Part shown: piece after piece, positions 23,191 through 34,337 of the stretch
How positions within the stretch are numbered: position 1 is the first letter of the stretch
Layout of the letters: every line of letters begins with the position of its first letter
Assembly: GCA_019916065.1 (NCBI GenBank)
Contig: CM034237.1
Location: 58,662,590-58,726,589 of the forward strand
Direction of reading: 5' to 3'
Length of the DNA: 64,000 nucleotides
Source of the DNA: Vitellaria paradoxa
Taxonomy: Eukaryota; Streptophyta; Magnoliopsida; Ericales; Sapotaceae
Notes under the pieces: model-generated
Told to the model about the DNA's origin: nothing
Database searches by the model: none
The model's input: the letters and a program-made list of their open reading frames with translations, nothing else
Program-made: the position numbers and the translations under genes

Positions 23191-23562
23191 AAAATCAATC
23201 CATGAAGAGGATAAGCCAAATAAGTTCTATCTTCTTAATATCTTCATGACTAAAACTATAAATAATGAAACTGAAAATAAGGAAAGAAAAAAAAATGGAA
23301 GAAACGTGATTCTTGGTAAACATATCTTCACGTGATTCCCGGAATTCCTGGAAATAACTTGTGTAACTTTGTTATAGAAATAAAGGATATTATCGGTATA
23401 TTAGAAACTATATTTAAAACAAACTCGTGGGACCCACTCAAAAGTGTGACTTAAATACAAAACTTTCCACATTAATGTGACTTAAAAGCAATACTTTTTT
23501 TTGGGTGTGACTAATAGTTTTAAAAGATTACAAAGTATGACTTGGATACAATTTTCCGTATA

Positions 23563-24307
23563 TTAAAATCTAACTGTCTAAACATATTTTCGCTTTCTTA
23601 GATTTAAAAATGCATAGATGTGTTTAGAAGAGAACAACTGTCCCGAAACTGGCTATCATTTTTAATATGAGCCACCTCTTTTTTATTAACATGTCATTGA
23701 TGGCGCATACAGATACAAGTGCCTCAGCCTGAATTGCCTTCTCTTCTCCCAATGCCTAGTAGTATGCTTCATTAAATTGGACCCAAAATTCGTAAACTGG
23801 AGGTACATTGAAATGATCCATCAGGGGCTCAAGGATATAAACAACAACACCACCACCACGACCCAAAAAAAAAAACACACACACACACATCCTCCCAGAT
23901 ATGCAGATCCAAATAAAATGCTCTCTGGTGGAAGCAGTGAATTGTATCACCTGAAAAGTTGCAGTTCTAACAATTACACATGAATGGGATCCCAATTCAG
24001 CCAAACTGGATCAAAGAATCTAAATCAAACTCTGTTGAACATAACTACATTACAGACTCTGGGTACATACAGTATCATGCAGGGGATATTCCAATCACCC
24101 CTGAACTTGAACAAATGCATGGTTTTTGTTCTCTGTGCTTTCAAGGGTGAATCTATTCTAGTCAAATCTTCCGATAAGAAAAGGCAGCAATCCCGAAAGC
24201 CATGTAGCCTATGCCCATGCTGATTAAGATGAAGTAGATCCAATGGACTCGCCAGGACTCCTATCCTCCCCTTGGGGAAAGAAGCACATGGCCGGTCCAA
24301 ATGGTAT
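23563..24307. other. Spacer; 3' flank of the PLAC8 gene
   Basis: 24000-24307 is probably the 3' untranslated region of the gene on -. An (AC)n run lies at about 23873-23889. Nothing else is identified. Confidence 0.5.
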
Positions 24308-27300
24308 CTACAATTGAGACTGCGTGACCAAAGGTTCAGAATGCTCAACTTCTAAGGTCCATGACTGATCCCCAACGTTAATACTATTCTGCACGCTGGA
24401 GGGGTCCGGAGATTTGGTTGAAACAATACGAGGTGGTTGTAGCTCGAAGAACGCTTTGCTGCCTTCACCGTAACCCCCCACGCATATTGTGTCACCTCGA
24501 CCATGCCAGGTCCCATCTTGAACATTATTCATCTCCAATGTTCTAGATTCCTGATCCGAAGACAAAATAGTGTTGATTACCCATTCCAAAGGACGCAAAA
24601 AAGAAGTATGAACAAGTGCTTCGAAAGATACAATTTTTCGTCAAAGCTTGAACTAAAATACGTATCGAGGTGCTATTTAATAATAATTTCCAAACCAACC
24701 TGACATAACATGCAGCAAGGGCAGACTAGATGGCAGAAAAAATCATCCAGGGAACTGTCACTGCCCTGCAAAGCAGCATGAATAGACAAAAAGTTATCAG
24801 AATGATTCTGGTGTGTTTAACATGGAATACTATCCAATGAGGACACAGGACAGTGAAATTTTGCTTTCAATACACACTTTGGGGCGTTTGTAGCTACAAC
24901 AAAAACCAAAAGTTTCCAAAAGTGAATTTTGAAATTATTATGTAATGATTATTAAATGTTTATGTTTGATTTGATATAAAATTTTTAAAAATTATATAAA
25001 GTGATACGTGTCACAATTTTAGTGGAGGATTTTAAAAATTTTTGGAGTTTTGTGTAATTTTTTGTACAAATGTCAGATCACTTTTTTTTAAATTCTGGCA
25101 AAATCCGTTGGAATGCACCATTTTGGTCTGTTCCAACGACTTTTGAAATTTTTTAGAGTTTGAGACCGTGACAGCTTTTGAAGTTTTTTGGGATTTTTTA
25201 AGGTTTTTTGGGGCTTCAAACGCCCCCTTTGTTTAACACAAAAATGAAAAAAAAAATAGTACAAAAAAAATTAAAAAAAAAATACTGATTTAAGACAGCA
25301 TGCATCAATAGGAGTAGGAGAATGTAGAATCACGTACAAGCTTAGATACAAATGCCTACCCTGATATTGAACTTTTTCCTGATCCGTGTACGGTTAAATC
25401 CCAGATAAGTTCCAACAGAGATGGTGAAAGCAGCGGCCAAATATAGAAAGCAATTTTTCCTCATCACAATATAGGCTATGAAGTTGAGGATTGCAGCAGC
25501 AGCAAGAATGAAATATATTACTCCCTGCTTGAATTAAAATGAAAAATCAAACTCTTAATAAATCCATTTTCAATGTTTTTATTTTATTTTATTTTTTTGA
25601 AAAACAATAATTAAGAATACTAACATGTATAATTGAACAGAGAGTCCAGAGAACAAAAATAAATCACTATCATTGTTTCTTAACGAGATAAATTTAACCT
25701 GCGATGCCAATTATCATATTTTCATTCACCTTTCCATTATGAGAATAAATAGTTACATAGCAGCTAATATGGACAAACGTCAACAGCTTCCTAATATAAG
25801 TAGATTTAAATTGAAATCTGGCATTGAGCAAGAAAGATACCACTGAGCAAGTGTTAAACATTAAACCATTCGATTCAGCTCAAACTGATTTTAAATTGGT
25901 CAAGCATTTGACACTTACAGATTCTACAGGCAAAATAACAGGTACCTTGAGGACCTATGGATAAAATGCCCGCTTAAAATTAATTATTCAGGAATTTTCG
26001 TACATGTTGGGCATATTTAGAACTCCGAGATAGGAAAGAAAATTAAATGAGATAAGTCCATCACATTCATTGTTCTTTTCATTTTGTAATTCATTCATAG
26101 AAGTGTTGAGAGGAAGGGGATAATTGCAGGTAGAGGTGGGAACTAGCCAAGCCGAGTCTAGCGAATTTGAATTTGGTTCGAGCTATTTGTACTTGGCTCA
26201 AGTTCAAACTCCCGCTCGCGTCGAACTTTTATATAGGTTCAAGCTCGACTCAACAAAAAAAAATTTAAACTTGAGATCAGCTTGTTAATAATTCGATTAA
26301 ATCAAAACTATATTGTTTTAGTCTAAAATAAAATATTTTAAAATATCATTAAAAAATATAAAAATATTATAATATATATATATATATATATATTATTTAT
26401 CAAGCTCTCGTGAGTTTTCAAGTTGAGCTTTCATAGGTTTGAGCTCGTTTTGATCACGAATTGAGCTCGAGCCGAACTTTTTTCAAGCTCATTTCCACCC
26501 GTAATTGCAGGTATTGGAAACAAAAACCAAACCAAGGGAAAACACCTTACCTGAACAAAACAAGAACCAAAACCGACCCGTTCCATGTTCTTCCCAAACC
26601 TATAGCATGGACAACTGCATATACACATGAACCACAAATGTTGGTTAAAAATTTAAAATTACTTTAACAATTTTTCAACATTGGTGCAACACCCCCCCCC
26701 CCCAACAAAAAAAAAGGTAAAAGGATGATGCTGAATTATGATCAATTTTATTCCATCATTTTGTATTTAAATATAACACGAGCGCCTTGGAAAGTTGGAA
26801 ATACAGTAGAAGAAGTCTAAACACCCTCAAAACCCATTTGAACTATTCAACAACGTATCAAAGCCTACAATTTTTACGGGGAAAAAAATTTGAAAACAGA
26901 AATCCCCTGATTCCACCACGAACGAACCCCCCCCCCCCAAAAAAAAAATCACAAAGATGCTTTCGCTCCGTGAAAAATATGTCTCTCTGTAAAATTGTTA
27001 TCGAACTTGAAAATAAAAATATGCATATATATATATATATATATATGTGAGAGAGAGAGAGGGGAGGTAAGATTTTTACCAAGCGGATTCGAGAGCGATG
27101 CGACGGTCTTCGAAACAATCAAGAAGCTCACCCTCCCACATCCTTAGAACACCCCCAAATTCACCACCTCCACCACCATCGTCACATTCACCGTGAGTAC
27201 TCAATCTCATCCATTTCCCTTGCGTCTGCATAGCCACCGTCGAGCACAGCACATCGAAGTCCAAAACCGCCACCCCCTCCAGGAGGTTCTCTACCTCCTC

Positions 27301-27345
27301 CCCTTCGCCTTTGACGGCTGTCCCGACCCTCCCCGACTCCACCAT
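24308..27345 (-). CDS. PLAC8-domain membrane protein, five exons
   Basis: Exons on -: 27080-27345, 26551-26614, 25360-25524, 24700-24765 and 24308-24550, all with GT..AG borders and matching phase, giving 267 residues. Start MVESGRVG; exon 1 encodes an 88-residue soluble N-terminus ending CFEDRRIALESA. The PLAC8 Cys-rich signature is split by introns: CCPCYRFGKNM near residues 89-99 and CHLVCPCCMLCQESRTLE near 176-193. Two hydrophobic segments (about 111-130 and 134-153) lie between them in exon 3. The C-terminus is polar. PLAC8 proteins in plants include cell-number regulators and metal-transport or signalling factors; this longer subtype has no settled role. Intron 2 holds a hAT-type MITE (26131-26503) and intron 3 another MITE (24881-25226). 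A pyrimidine-rich leader and a TATTTATA-like box lie 30-50 bp upstream of the ATG. Confidence 0.9.
24881..25226. mobile_element. MITE with GGGGCGTTTG ends in a PLAC8 intron
   Basis: It starts GGGGCGTTTGTAGC and ends GCTTCAAACGCCCC; both sides are flanked by CTTT (24877-24880 and 25227-25230). It is 346 bp, AT-rich and non-coding, and lies in the intron between exons 3 and 4 of the PLAC8 gene (24766-25359). The 4-bp duplication is unusual for the families with such ends, so the superfamily is left open. Confidence 0.7.
26131..26503. mobile_element. hAT-type MITE, TAGRGGTGGRAA ends, in a PLAC8 intron
   Basis: Ends TAGAGGTGGGAA...TTTCCACCCGTA are inverted repeats, and ATTGCAGG is duplicated on both sides (26123-26130 and 26504-26511), the 8 bp expected for hAT. 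The body is rich in GAGCTCG-type words with an AT-rich core. It is the same family as 46909-47368. Confidence 0.85.
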
Positions 27346-27430
27346 TAGGGCTCCCTTCTCTGTCTCTATCTCTCTCTCTCTATAAATAAATATATGTGTA
27401 TATATCTGTCTCCGTATAGAAATAGAGGGA
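27346..27430 (-). promoter_or_regulatory. Core promoter/leader of the PLAC8 gene
   Basis: On -, a TATATTTATTTATAG stretch (about 27380-27395) is followed by a (GA)n-rich tract and then the ATG at 27345, a common plant arrangement of TATA-like box and purine/pyrimidine patch. The transcription start is not visible. Confidence 0.4.
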
Positions 27431-30058
27431 TTTGCGTTTGGGGTTTCAGAGTTTCAGGGTTACAGCGGCCGGTGGCGATTGTGATGCTTTTTTGGGCAAA
27501 AAGGTGTTTGGCGGCCAATAATACAGCGTGGGCCACCTAGTACGACGGTCCAGCTGTTGCCAACGTCTGTACCTGGATAGATTTTCTGCTTGAAATAACC
27601 AAATTAACTGTCTAAACCTCAAGAAATTAATAAAACTACATTTCAATAATAACAAGGCGCGGTTTCAAAAGGAAAAAAAAAAAAAAAACTAGAGTTTTTT
27701 TAATTTTGTAATTGATTCTTAAGAATTTAGGTTTTTTTATTTATTTGATTTATTTACTTTTCAAGACAAGTCCAAAATGTAAAAAAATTTAAAAAATTAT
27801 ACAAAAAAATTATGATTCCCAAGCAAGAATAAAATATATATTTATTGGTTTTTGATTAATAATAATTAGAGGATGCTCCTTTGTATTAAAATATATTCTT
27901 AAACAAAATATTTTAATTTTAGAATTGTATTGTACCATTTGTGCTGGGTAAAGTTATTGCAGATATATATAAATAAGGTTCTGTTTGGTTTGTAAATAAA
28001 TAACAAAAAATTCTATAAATTTCTATTGATTTTATATCACATTAACTTTTTTTCTTTCACTATACGCGTTACGAACTCTTAATTTATCTCACTTTTTATC
28101 ACTCTAAACACACCTTAAATAAAAATTGTAGAATATAAAATTATTTATGTGATTTTTTTAGTGTAATTATTTACGTGATTACATATAACATAAATACATT
28201 TTAATTTATTTTTTAAATATAAAATTTAAAGAGCAACTACTTGTGTAATAGTCTTACTGGAGAATAGGACGAATTTCGTTTCATTTCATAAATGGTCAAA
28301 GAAGGCCTCCTTTTCATTGGCACGAATTAAACATGGTCAAAATATGAGAGATTTAAATAAAAAAAAAAAAAAGCACAGCGTAAGTATTCAAACTTAAATT
28401 AAGTTAATAATGAGGGTAAGAACTCGTCGTTTTGATAGAGGTTGATATTTTATTTTATGATTAATTATTTTTTTTTCAAAGATTATTTTTAAATATATAT
28501 TTATTGTTTTCTTTTTCGTGGTGGCCAGCAAAATAACCATACTTGCCGTGATCAGATTCTAATTTCAAATTTTTTTTTTTTTTTTTTGGTAATTATCCTA
28601 ATTTCAGTTATTTTAGATTGCCTAAGCATGGTTCGTTTGGAATTAAATAAAATAAAATAAAATTTTATAAATTTTTACAAATACAAATTATGAGATAATA
28701 AAATTTAAATTCTTCACTCACTGCATAAATTACGAGATATTTTCTTTATAATTTTACTTTATTTTATACACTTTTATACAACTATAAACATACTTTATAT
28801 ACTATTGCAAATGAAATGACTAGGATGATGATAAGCTTGTGGGGTTTGGGTGGATGGATCTTGCTCAGCAGTCCAAAAAAGGTGGATGAGAGGGACATTA
28901 TTGATCGCTTTCATTGGATATTGTTTGGGATAAGCTCAAATTTAATGGGTCATTTCTTTCTTTTTTTTTAATTCTTTTAGCATTTTCACTCTCTCTCTCT
29001 CTGTCTCTCTCTCTCTCTCTAAATGCTATAGATGCATGTGCAAAAAGGTGTTGCTGTTGCCTGTTGACCGAACTCTCACCTGTCTCAAGTGGAACTCTCC
29101 GCTGTCCCTCAAAGAATCTATGTATTTTATTTATTTTTTCATTTTGTATTTGAAGGTATTTTTGTCTTGGCAAAGTGAGGGTATTTTAATCTTAACAAAG
29201 CGATTGACTGTTTCTCGGATACTACCAAATAACTTGTACCTATAATACTACTCAAGTAAAAATAAAAATACATACATTTGAAATTGAAATATATTAACAC
29301 ATTTTTCTTTTATAAAATTTAAAATAATTTTTTTTTAAAAATTAAAAATTTTTATCTTTTTTAATACAACTCTTTAATTATTAAATTCAATTTAATGGTT
29401 TATCAAAATGTAAAATGACCTAAGAAATGGTGAAGGAATTTGAGGAAAAATTTTAATTTGTAAAAAATTTCAGTCATTCGTTGAATAAAAAAACTCAATC
29501 TCAGCCTTCAAATTTTAATTTGTGAGAGATATTTTTTAAATGTGTCATGTTTTGTTATAAGATAGTTGAAAATATTAATGTGATTAACCTTATATTTCCA
29601 TATAATTTAATTTAAAATGCATTGAATTAAAATTCTTAATTATTCAAATAGAGTTTAAAATTACTCATCCGTAAATCTTAAAATCACTCGTCAATAAATC
29701 TCAACTGAATAAATTACTCCTGAATAAATCCTGAAGAAATCCGTGAGCACATGATCTAACAAACATTTAAACTAACAAATTGGTGAATAACAAAGCAAGC
29801 TCGATCACAAATGTACAAATGAATTTATCTACGAGCACAGAACATATCTATGTTTATGTTTGGCTCGTTTAAAGAACTCAGATTAAAGTTGTTTACACAA
29901 ATCTTATTAAACTTGTTCATTTACCTAATTAAACGATCAAAGCTTGCTCGTCCACCGCACCCCTATCTGTATAACTCAAAATTGAGGGCAATAGCCCGAA
30001 CTTGAACAATAAAAGACCAATTGAAGATCTAAATAGAACAGTAATAAATGTCACCCAG

Positions 30059-30096
<38 letters not shown>

Positions 30097-30312
30097 GGCA
30101 TGGGATAAAATGAAAAAGGGAAAAGGACAGGCAAGCAAAATAGAGAAGAAAAATTAAAGCTTTGCAGGTTACCCCTGATCCGTTGATTCATTAACATACA
30201 CATTATAACTACTATCTCATAATAAGCATGTCCAAGAAAAACAAGATGAAAGCACCAAAGGGTAGTTGAAGCAATGAAAACTAGACTGAATCATCCAGCT
30301 GGGAGTCCATTT
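27431..30312. other. Intergenic region with MITEs and simple repeats
   Basis: 27977-28114 is a MITE (GGTTCTGTTTGG...CTAAACACACC); 28629-28795 is a second, related copy (GTTCGTTTGGAATT...AACTATAAACATAC). (CT)n at about 28988-29021. About 29800-29970 has GCTCG-rich words and a CACCCCTAT end like the hAT MITE family but no clear partner end. A run of about 36 A lies at 30058-30093. No gene is seen; frames here are repeat by-products. Confidence 0.55.
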
Positions 30313-33300
30313 TCATGTCTTCATTGCAGGCCTCACCAGCCCCAAGCCGGAACCACTACCCAAATGCTTGAAATCCGTTGCTAGCAGATGATCCCCATGG
30401 CCTGCAAAGCCTGTCCCTCCTTTTGCCAAGGAAACTAAATTTCTCTCTTTACATCCCTTGTTGCAGACCAGACAGACCTTATCCACAGCCATGAACTTAT
30501 ATCCGCACTTCTTGCAAAAGACATGTCCACAAGAACTTAGGACCACAAGTGAGAGTGCATTGGTAAGAGTGACCTTGCAGCTGGGACAGATATAAGTCTT
30601 CTCAAGAGAATTTGGTTTCTTGTCATCAGACTTGTCTTCAGTGAGGTAGATTGGGAACAGGGTTTTCAACTTGAGTTTTTCCTTGCCTTCTGGACAAATT
30701 GTACTGGTGGGTGGAGCCTCTACCTTAACAGGGGCTTCGGGTGTGGCAGAGGGCAGCCAAAATGCTTTCATAGTTTTAAGTGCTTCCTCCTCGTAAGAGG
30801 TAGCCTTCACACTGTTTGCACCATGGAAGCCATTCTTATCCCTACTATAGTTCTTATCACTGTACTGAGGCACTGCCCCATGATTTTGCTGATCAAATGC
30901 ATCAAGCTCCCTGGCTCTCTGCAACATTAACTTCTCTTCTTCCTCTTCTTTTTCTTGCTTCTGCTGAGCTGCATGTGCAGCTAACTTGCTGCCAGCATTG
31001 TGAAACATTTTCAGTGTGCCATTGAAAAACAAACAACAAATTATATGAAGAAATCATTGCAAAGTATGACAACCACGTAAACAAATAATTAACAGTGACA
31101 AATCCAGGATTTGATGGGGCAGGTTTGAAAAATTATGGACAAGGGGGGACATTAGGAGTTTTGAAAAAATAAAATAAAATTTGAGGGGGTGAGCCAGGGT
31201 TATTCAAAATTTTTGCTAAAATTACGCTAGGCCTCCCAATGCACCACCCCCTAGAGCTGTCCCTGACACACGCTCTTGGATGTGCAATTGAGGTGGAAAT
31301 TATTATGAGGGGAGAAAATTTGTTATTATTTCACATCTTCTATTGGAAAGCTTCACAACTTCTTTTAAAATTTCAAAGTACCGTAGCAATTTATTCATTT
31401 AACCATATTAAAATTAAAGGGTTGAAGGAGTTTCTATATAGGAATTTGGATTAGCCAGCCCCAAAATAGTTGGGAGAAGGGTCTGTAGCTATAGGATCAT
31501 ACTTTACCAAGTCAAACTCCGCCCCCCCACCCAATCCCAGATCAAACCACGAAAAACCTTGAGAAAGTATTGCTCACAATCATTTGAAAAATGAAATCCA
31601 AGCAAACCATAAAGAGAACTGATTTAATAACCACCAAACAGCTTGCAATCCACACAATATCAGAAAAAATGAGAACCTAATAACATTTTACCCACCAAAC
31701 AGTTTGCAAGTTGAGTCTTTATTTCGCGTAAACCACACATCTACGAATAACCTAAAACACAATTTACGCTAGGATATTTGAGAAGCATTGATTGATTCAA
31801 TCATGACTTACTTTATAGCTAGCCACTGAGGTATAGCAACCACACGGTCAAATGTTGGGGTCTACAAAAGTATCTCTTTCGGAATTGCAAGTACACAATT
31901 AGAAGTTCCATCGCTAACTGGCTATATTACAGCCAAGATATAACTGAGGCTGCTTTAAAGCAAAACCCACTTGAGCAATCAATAAGAGATTTGTGCAAAA
32001 CCAATAAAATCCAGACTGACAGTTCATTTTCCACAATCCGTGCCTATTATAAAATCATTTCAAACATGTGATTACCTATCTCCAGCACCTCATATTCCAA
32101 CAAGGTCTACAGTACATAAACCCAAAGTAAAGAGAGTAATATTCTAATAATTCTAGGCTGGCAGAGACAAACTACAGCATACATGCCTCCAATACTGTAT
32201 ACAGTACCTTTTGGTCCTATAAACTCATATTTCTTGATTGCAAAAAGAGCTCCCATAAAACTGTGTTCCTCTAGATACAGCCTTAAAAAGATGGTACCAA
32301 GTCCCAACTAACACCGCACCAATGCAAATCCTAGCTTTGCTCTTTTCTTTTGAAAAAAAAATCATATTCCTGTTTTGTACTGACAGTTTAAATTAACAAG
32401 AAACCAGAGACCATACAACCGAAATGTTTTCCAGTTTGCGTGAAAAGAAACAGCACTAAGAACCTGAAATCAACAGAGACTCAAAGATAAAAGAGCTGAA
32501 ATTTCATCTGCAGCATCCACTTCTCTCCAGAATTCATGTCTAACAAAAAAGATAGAGATAATAACTCAAGGAGATAAAAAGTCAGAAATTTTATCTGCAG
32601 CATCCACCAACTCTCCAGCGTCCACATCCAATCCTGCATTGTCCTAACCAGGCCTAACTTGAAAATAACTAGTCAAGTTTCATTATATAAAGTTTATAAA
32701 ACAGTTAACTTTGTTACATTTGCACTTGAGACATAGCATAAGCAACTCTCCCAATTCATTGTTCGTTTTATATTTTTTTGTGTTGGTCTTCCTGTTGCAA
32801 CTGAGAATAAATACCAACAGATAATCTGGCATTAATTTTATCTGATACTAATAGAAACTATGTTGTATGGCTCATTACTAGTCAGAAATCCTTCAACCAA
32901 AAGTGAAAGCTCAATATGATTATCCTGTCTATACTCATAGTTCTATATTCTTTTTTCTCAAGAAACTCATTTGAGTCAATCACACTTGACGAAGCATTCA
33001 AAGCTATTCTATTAATGACCAACTTTTCCAACGACAGAGCATTTGTTCCGAAAAATCCCCCTCAAGGTGAAAGGAAAGTATTATAAGGTAGCGGTTAGAC
33101 CAGCACTGCTATATGGATCAGAGTGCTAGACAGTAAAGCATAATCATGGTCAGAAGATGGCAGTTGCGAAGATGAGAATGCTATGGTGGATGTGCGGGAT
33201 TACAAGGAAAGATAGGATTAGGAACGAGGAGATTAGGGGCAAAGTAGGAATAGTACCGATTGAAGATAAAATGAGAGAAAATCAATTAAGATGGTTTGGC

Positions 33301-34116
33301 CATGTCACCTGTTAGAAGGTTTGAAAGTATGGAGATTGCCAGGAGTAGGAGATGTAAAGGAAGACCCAAGAGCAGCTGGAAAAAAACCATTAAACATGAC
33401 CTGACCTATCTAGATTTATCGGAGAACATGCCCCTAAACAGATCTAATTAGCGTCGATAAATCCATATAGCTGACCCACCTAGTGGGAAAAGGCTTGGTT
33501 TGGTTTGGTTTATTCATTCAAAGTGCGACTACTATCTGATTTCACATATTCCAAGCTCCTAATATTAATAAAATTTATCAAAAGAAAAAAAAATCCTAAT
33601 ATTAGGAAAACATAGCAATGAAGACAACACCGCTCGTAACTTCAATTAGGACCGAAAACAAATTCAAAATCACGCCATGTACATTAACATCAACAAAAAT
33701 TTCAACAGACAATAGATAATCTCACATTCAGGGACAAAAAGCTTAGATTTTTAACCTACCGAAGGTAGCCAATCAACAAAAAGATTGAAAAATCAAACAG
33801 AAACAGTACATAAAAAATTGATCGAGTATAATTTTAAAAATAGATAGAGACACAATTACTTCACAGAAACCACTGACCGTTGAATGTCTTTCTTCTGAGC
33901 AAACAAGCACTCGAGAATGCATTCTTTGCAGAAGACGTGACCTTTCTGGCAACACAAAGGGTCAATAAAGGGCTTCAAGCAGAGGCAACACGCGTCGAAC
34001 GGCTTGATCGAGTCCTTGCCCAACCTCTCCTTCTGTGTCCCGTAACCAAGCTTTCGCTTCTCATCGTACGTGAAGAACGCAAGGTCGTTGTTGTTCTTCG
34101 AGTGTCGCTGAGGCAT
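30313..34116 (-). CDS. CSU1: NOSIP/CSU1-type RING/U-box E3 ubiquitin ligase
   Basis: Two exons on -: 33878-34116 and 30313-30988, joined at ...[15 protein letters not shown] (donor CAACG|GTCAGT, acceptor GGCAG|CAAG), give 304 residues, the normal length for NOSIP-family proteins. Start [12 protein letters not shown] is typical of the family. The first half zinc-binding module (C43, C46, C55, H60, C63, C66) is followed by a Glu/Lys-rich coiled-coil-like helix (about 81-105), and the C-terminal RING-like module has C214, C217, C233, H235, C238, C241, C252 and C255. Arabidopsis CSU1 is an E3 ligase that limits COP1 levels in the dark; animal NOSIP binds nitric oxide synthases. No lesions. The 2.9-kb intron contains a LINE fragment and a small MITE-like piece. 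Confidence 0.95.
31093..31265. mobile_element. Small TIR element in the CSU1 intron
   Basis: Starts CAGTGACAAATCCAGG and, from the other end, CAGGGACAGCTCTAGG, resembling the CAGKGGCGGA-type ends of plant hAT MITEs. No matching 8-bp duplication is seen, so it is an old or eroded copy. Confidence 0.45.
33005..33514 (+). mobile_element. L1-type LINE 3' fragment in the CSU1 intron
   Basis: The + strand reads with an internal stop: [58 protein letters not shown], which is the C-terminal region of plant LINE ORF2 downstream of the reverse transcriptase core. It ends in a (TTGGT)n-like tail at 33495-33511. CATTCAAAG at 32995-33003 and again at 33515-33523 is a good candidate target duplication. 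The 5' part is missing, as usual for LINE insertions, and the reading frame is dead. Confidence 0.82.
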
Positions 34117-34337
34117 CTCTCAGATCAAAAGCAACAAAACCCTAGGCGATTGAATAGATTTTGCTGATCGACTGAATCCAGTTAGTAAATTGACAGATCG
34201 AGAACAATGCTGAACCCTAGAAATTAGGATCAAGAATGGTTTGTTTATATAAATACATTAACAAACAGATAAAAGAAAAATAAAAGAAAAGAAAACCGAC
34301 ATTGGAAATAAGACGCTGGGGTCTTGAGGCTCCGAAC

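Larger units (their letters stand above)
21640..23562. mobile_element. Non-autonomous MULE derivative related to the element at 1-5962
   Basis: The right end (about 23395-23560) matches the right end of the first MULE, and the interior carries the same CAGTACC/GGTACTG motif plus a fragment of its transposase 5' exon. The left end is put near 21640, where CGATTTAAGTCATACCCAAAAAA resembles the inverted right end; a weak 9-bp direct repeat (TATTAAAGG/TATTAAAAT) is compatible with a MULE target duplication but is not convincing. There is no transposase or protease gene. Confidence 0.65.

Noticed and set aside
24025..24348. 107-codon - frame beside the PLAC8 gene
   Set aside because: Overlaps the last exon in another frame and the likely 3' untranslated region; no independent support.
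33250..33260. AGTACCG inside the LINE fragment as another motif copy
   Set aside because: Isolated match in LINE coding sequence; single heptamer hits in 57 kb are expected by chance.
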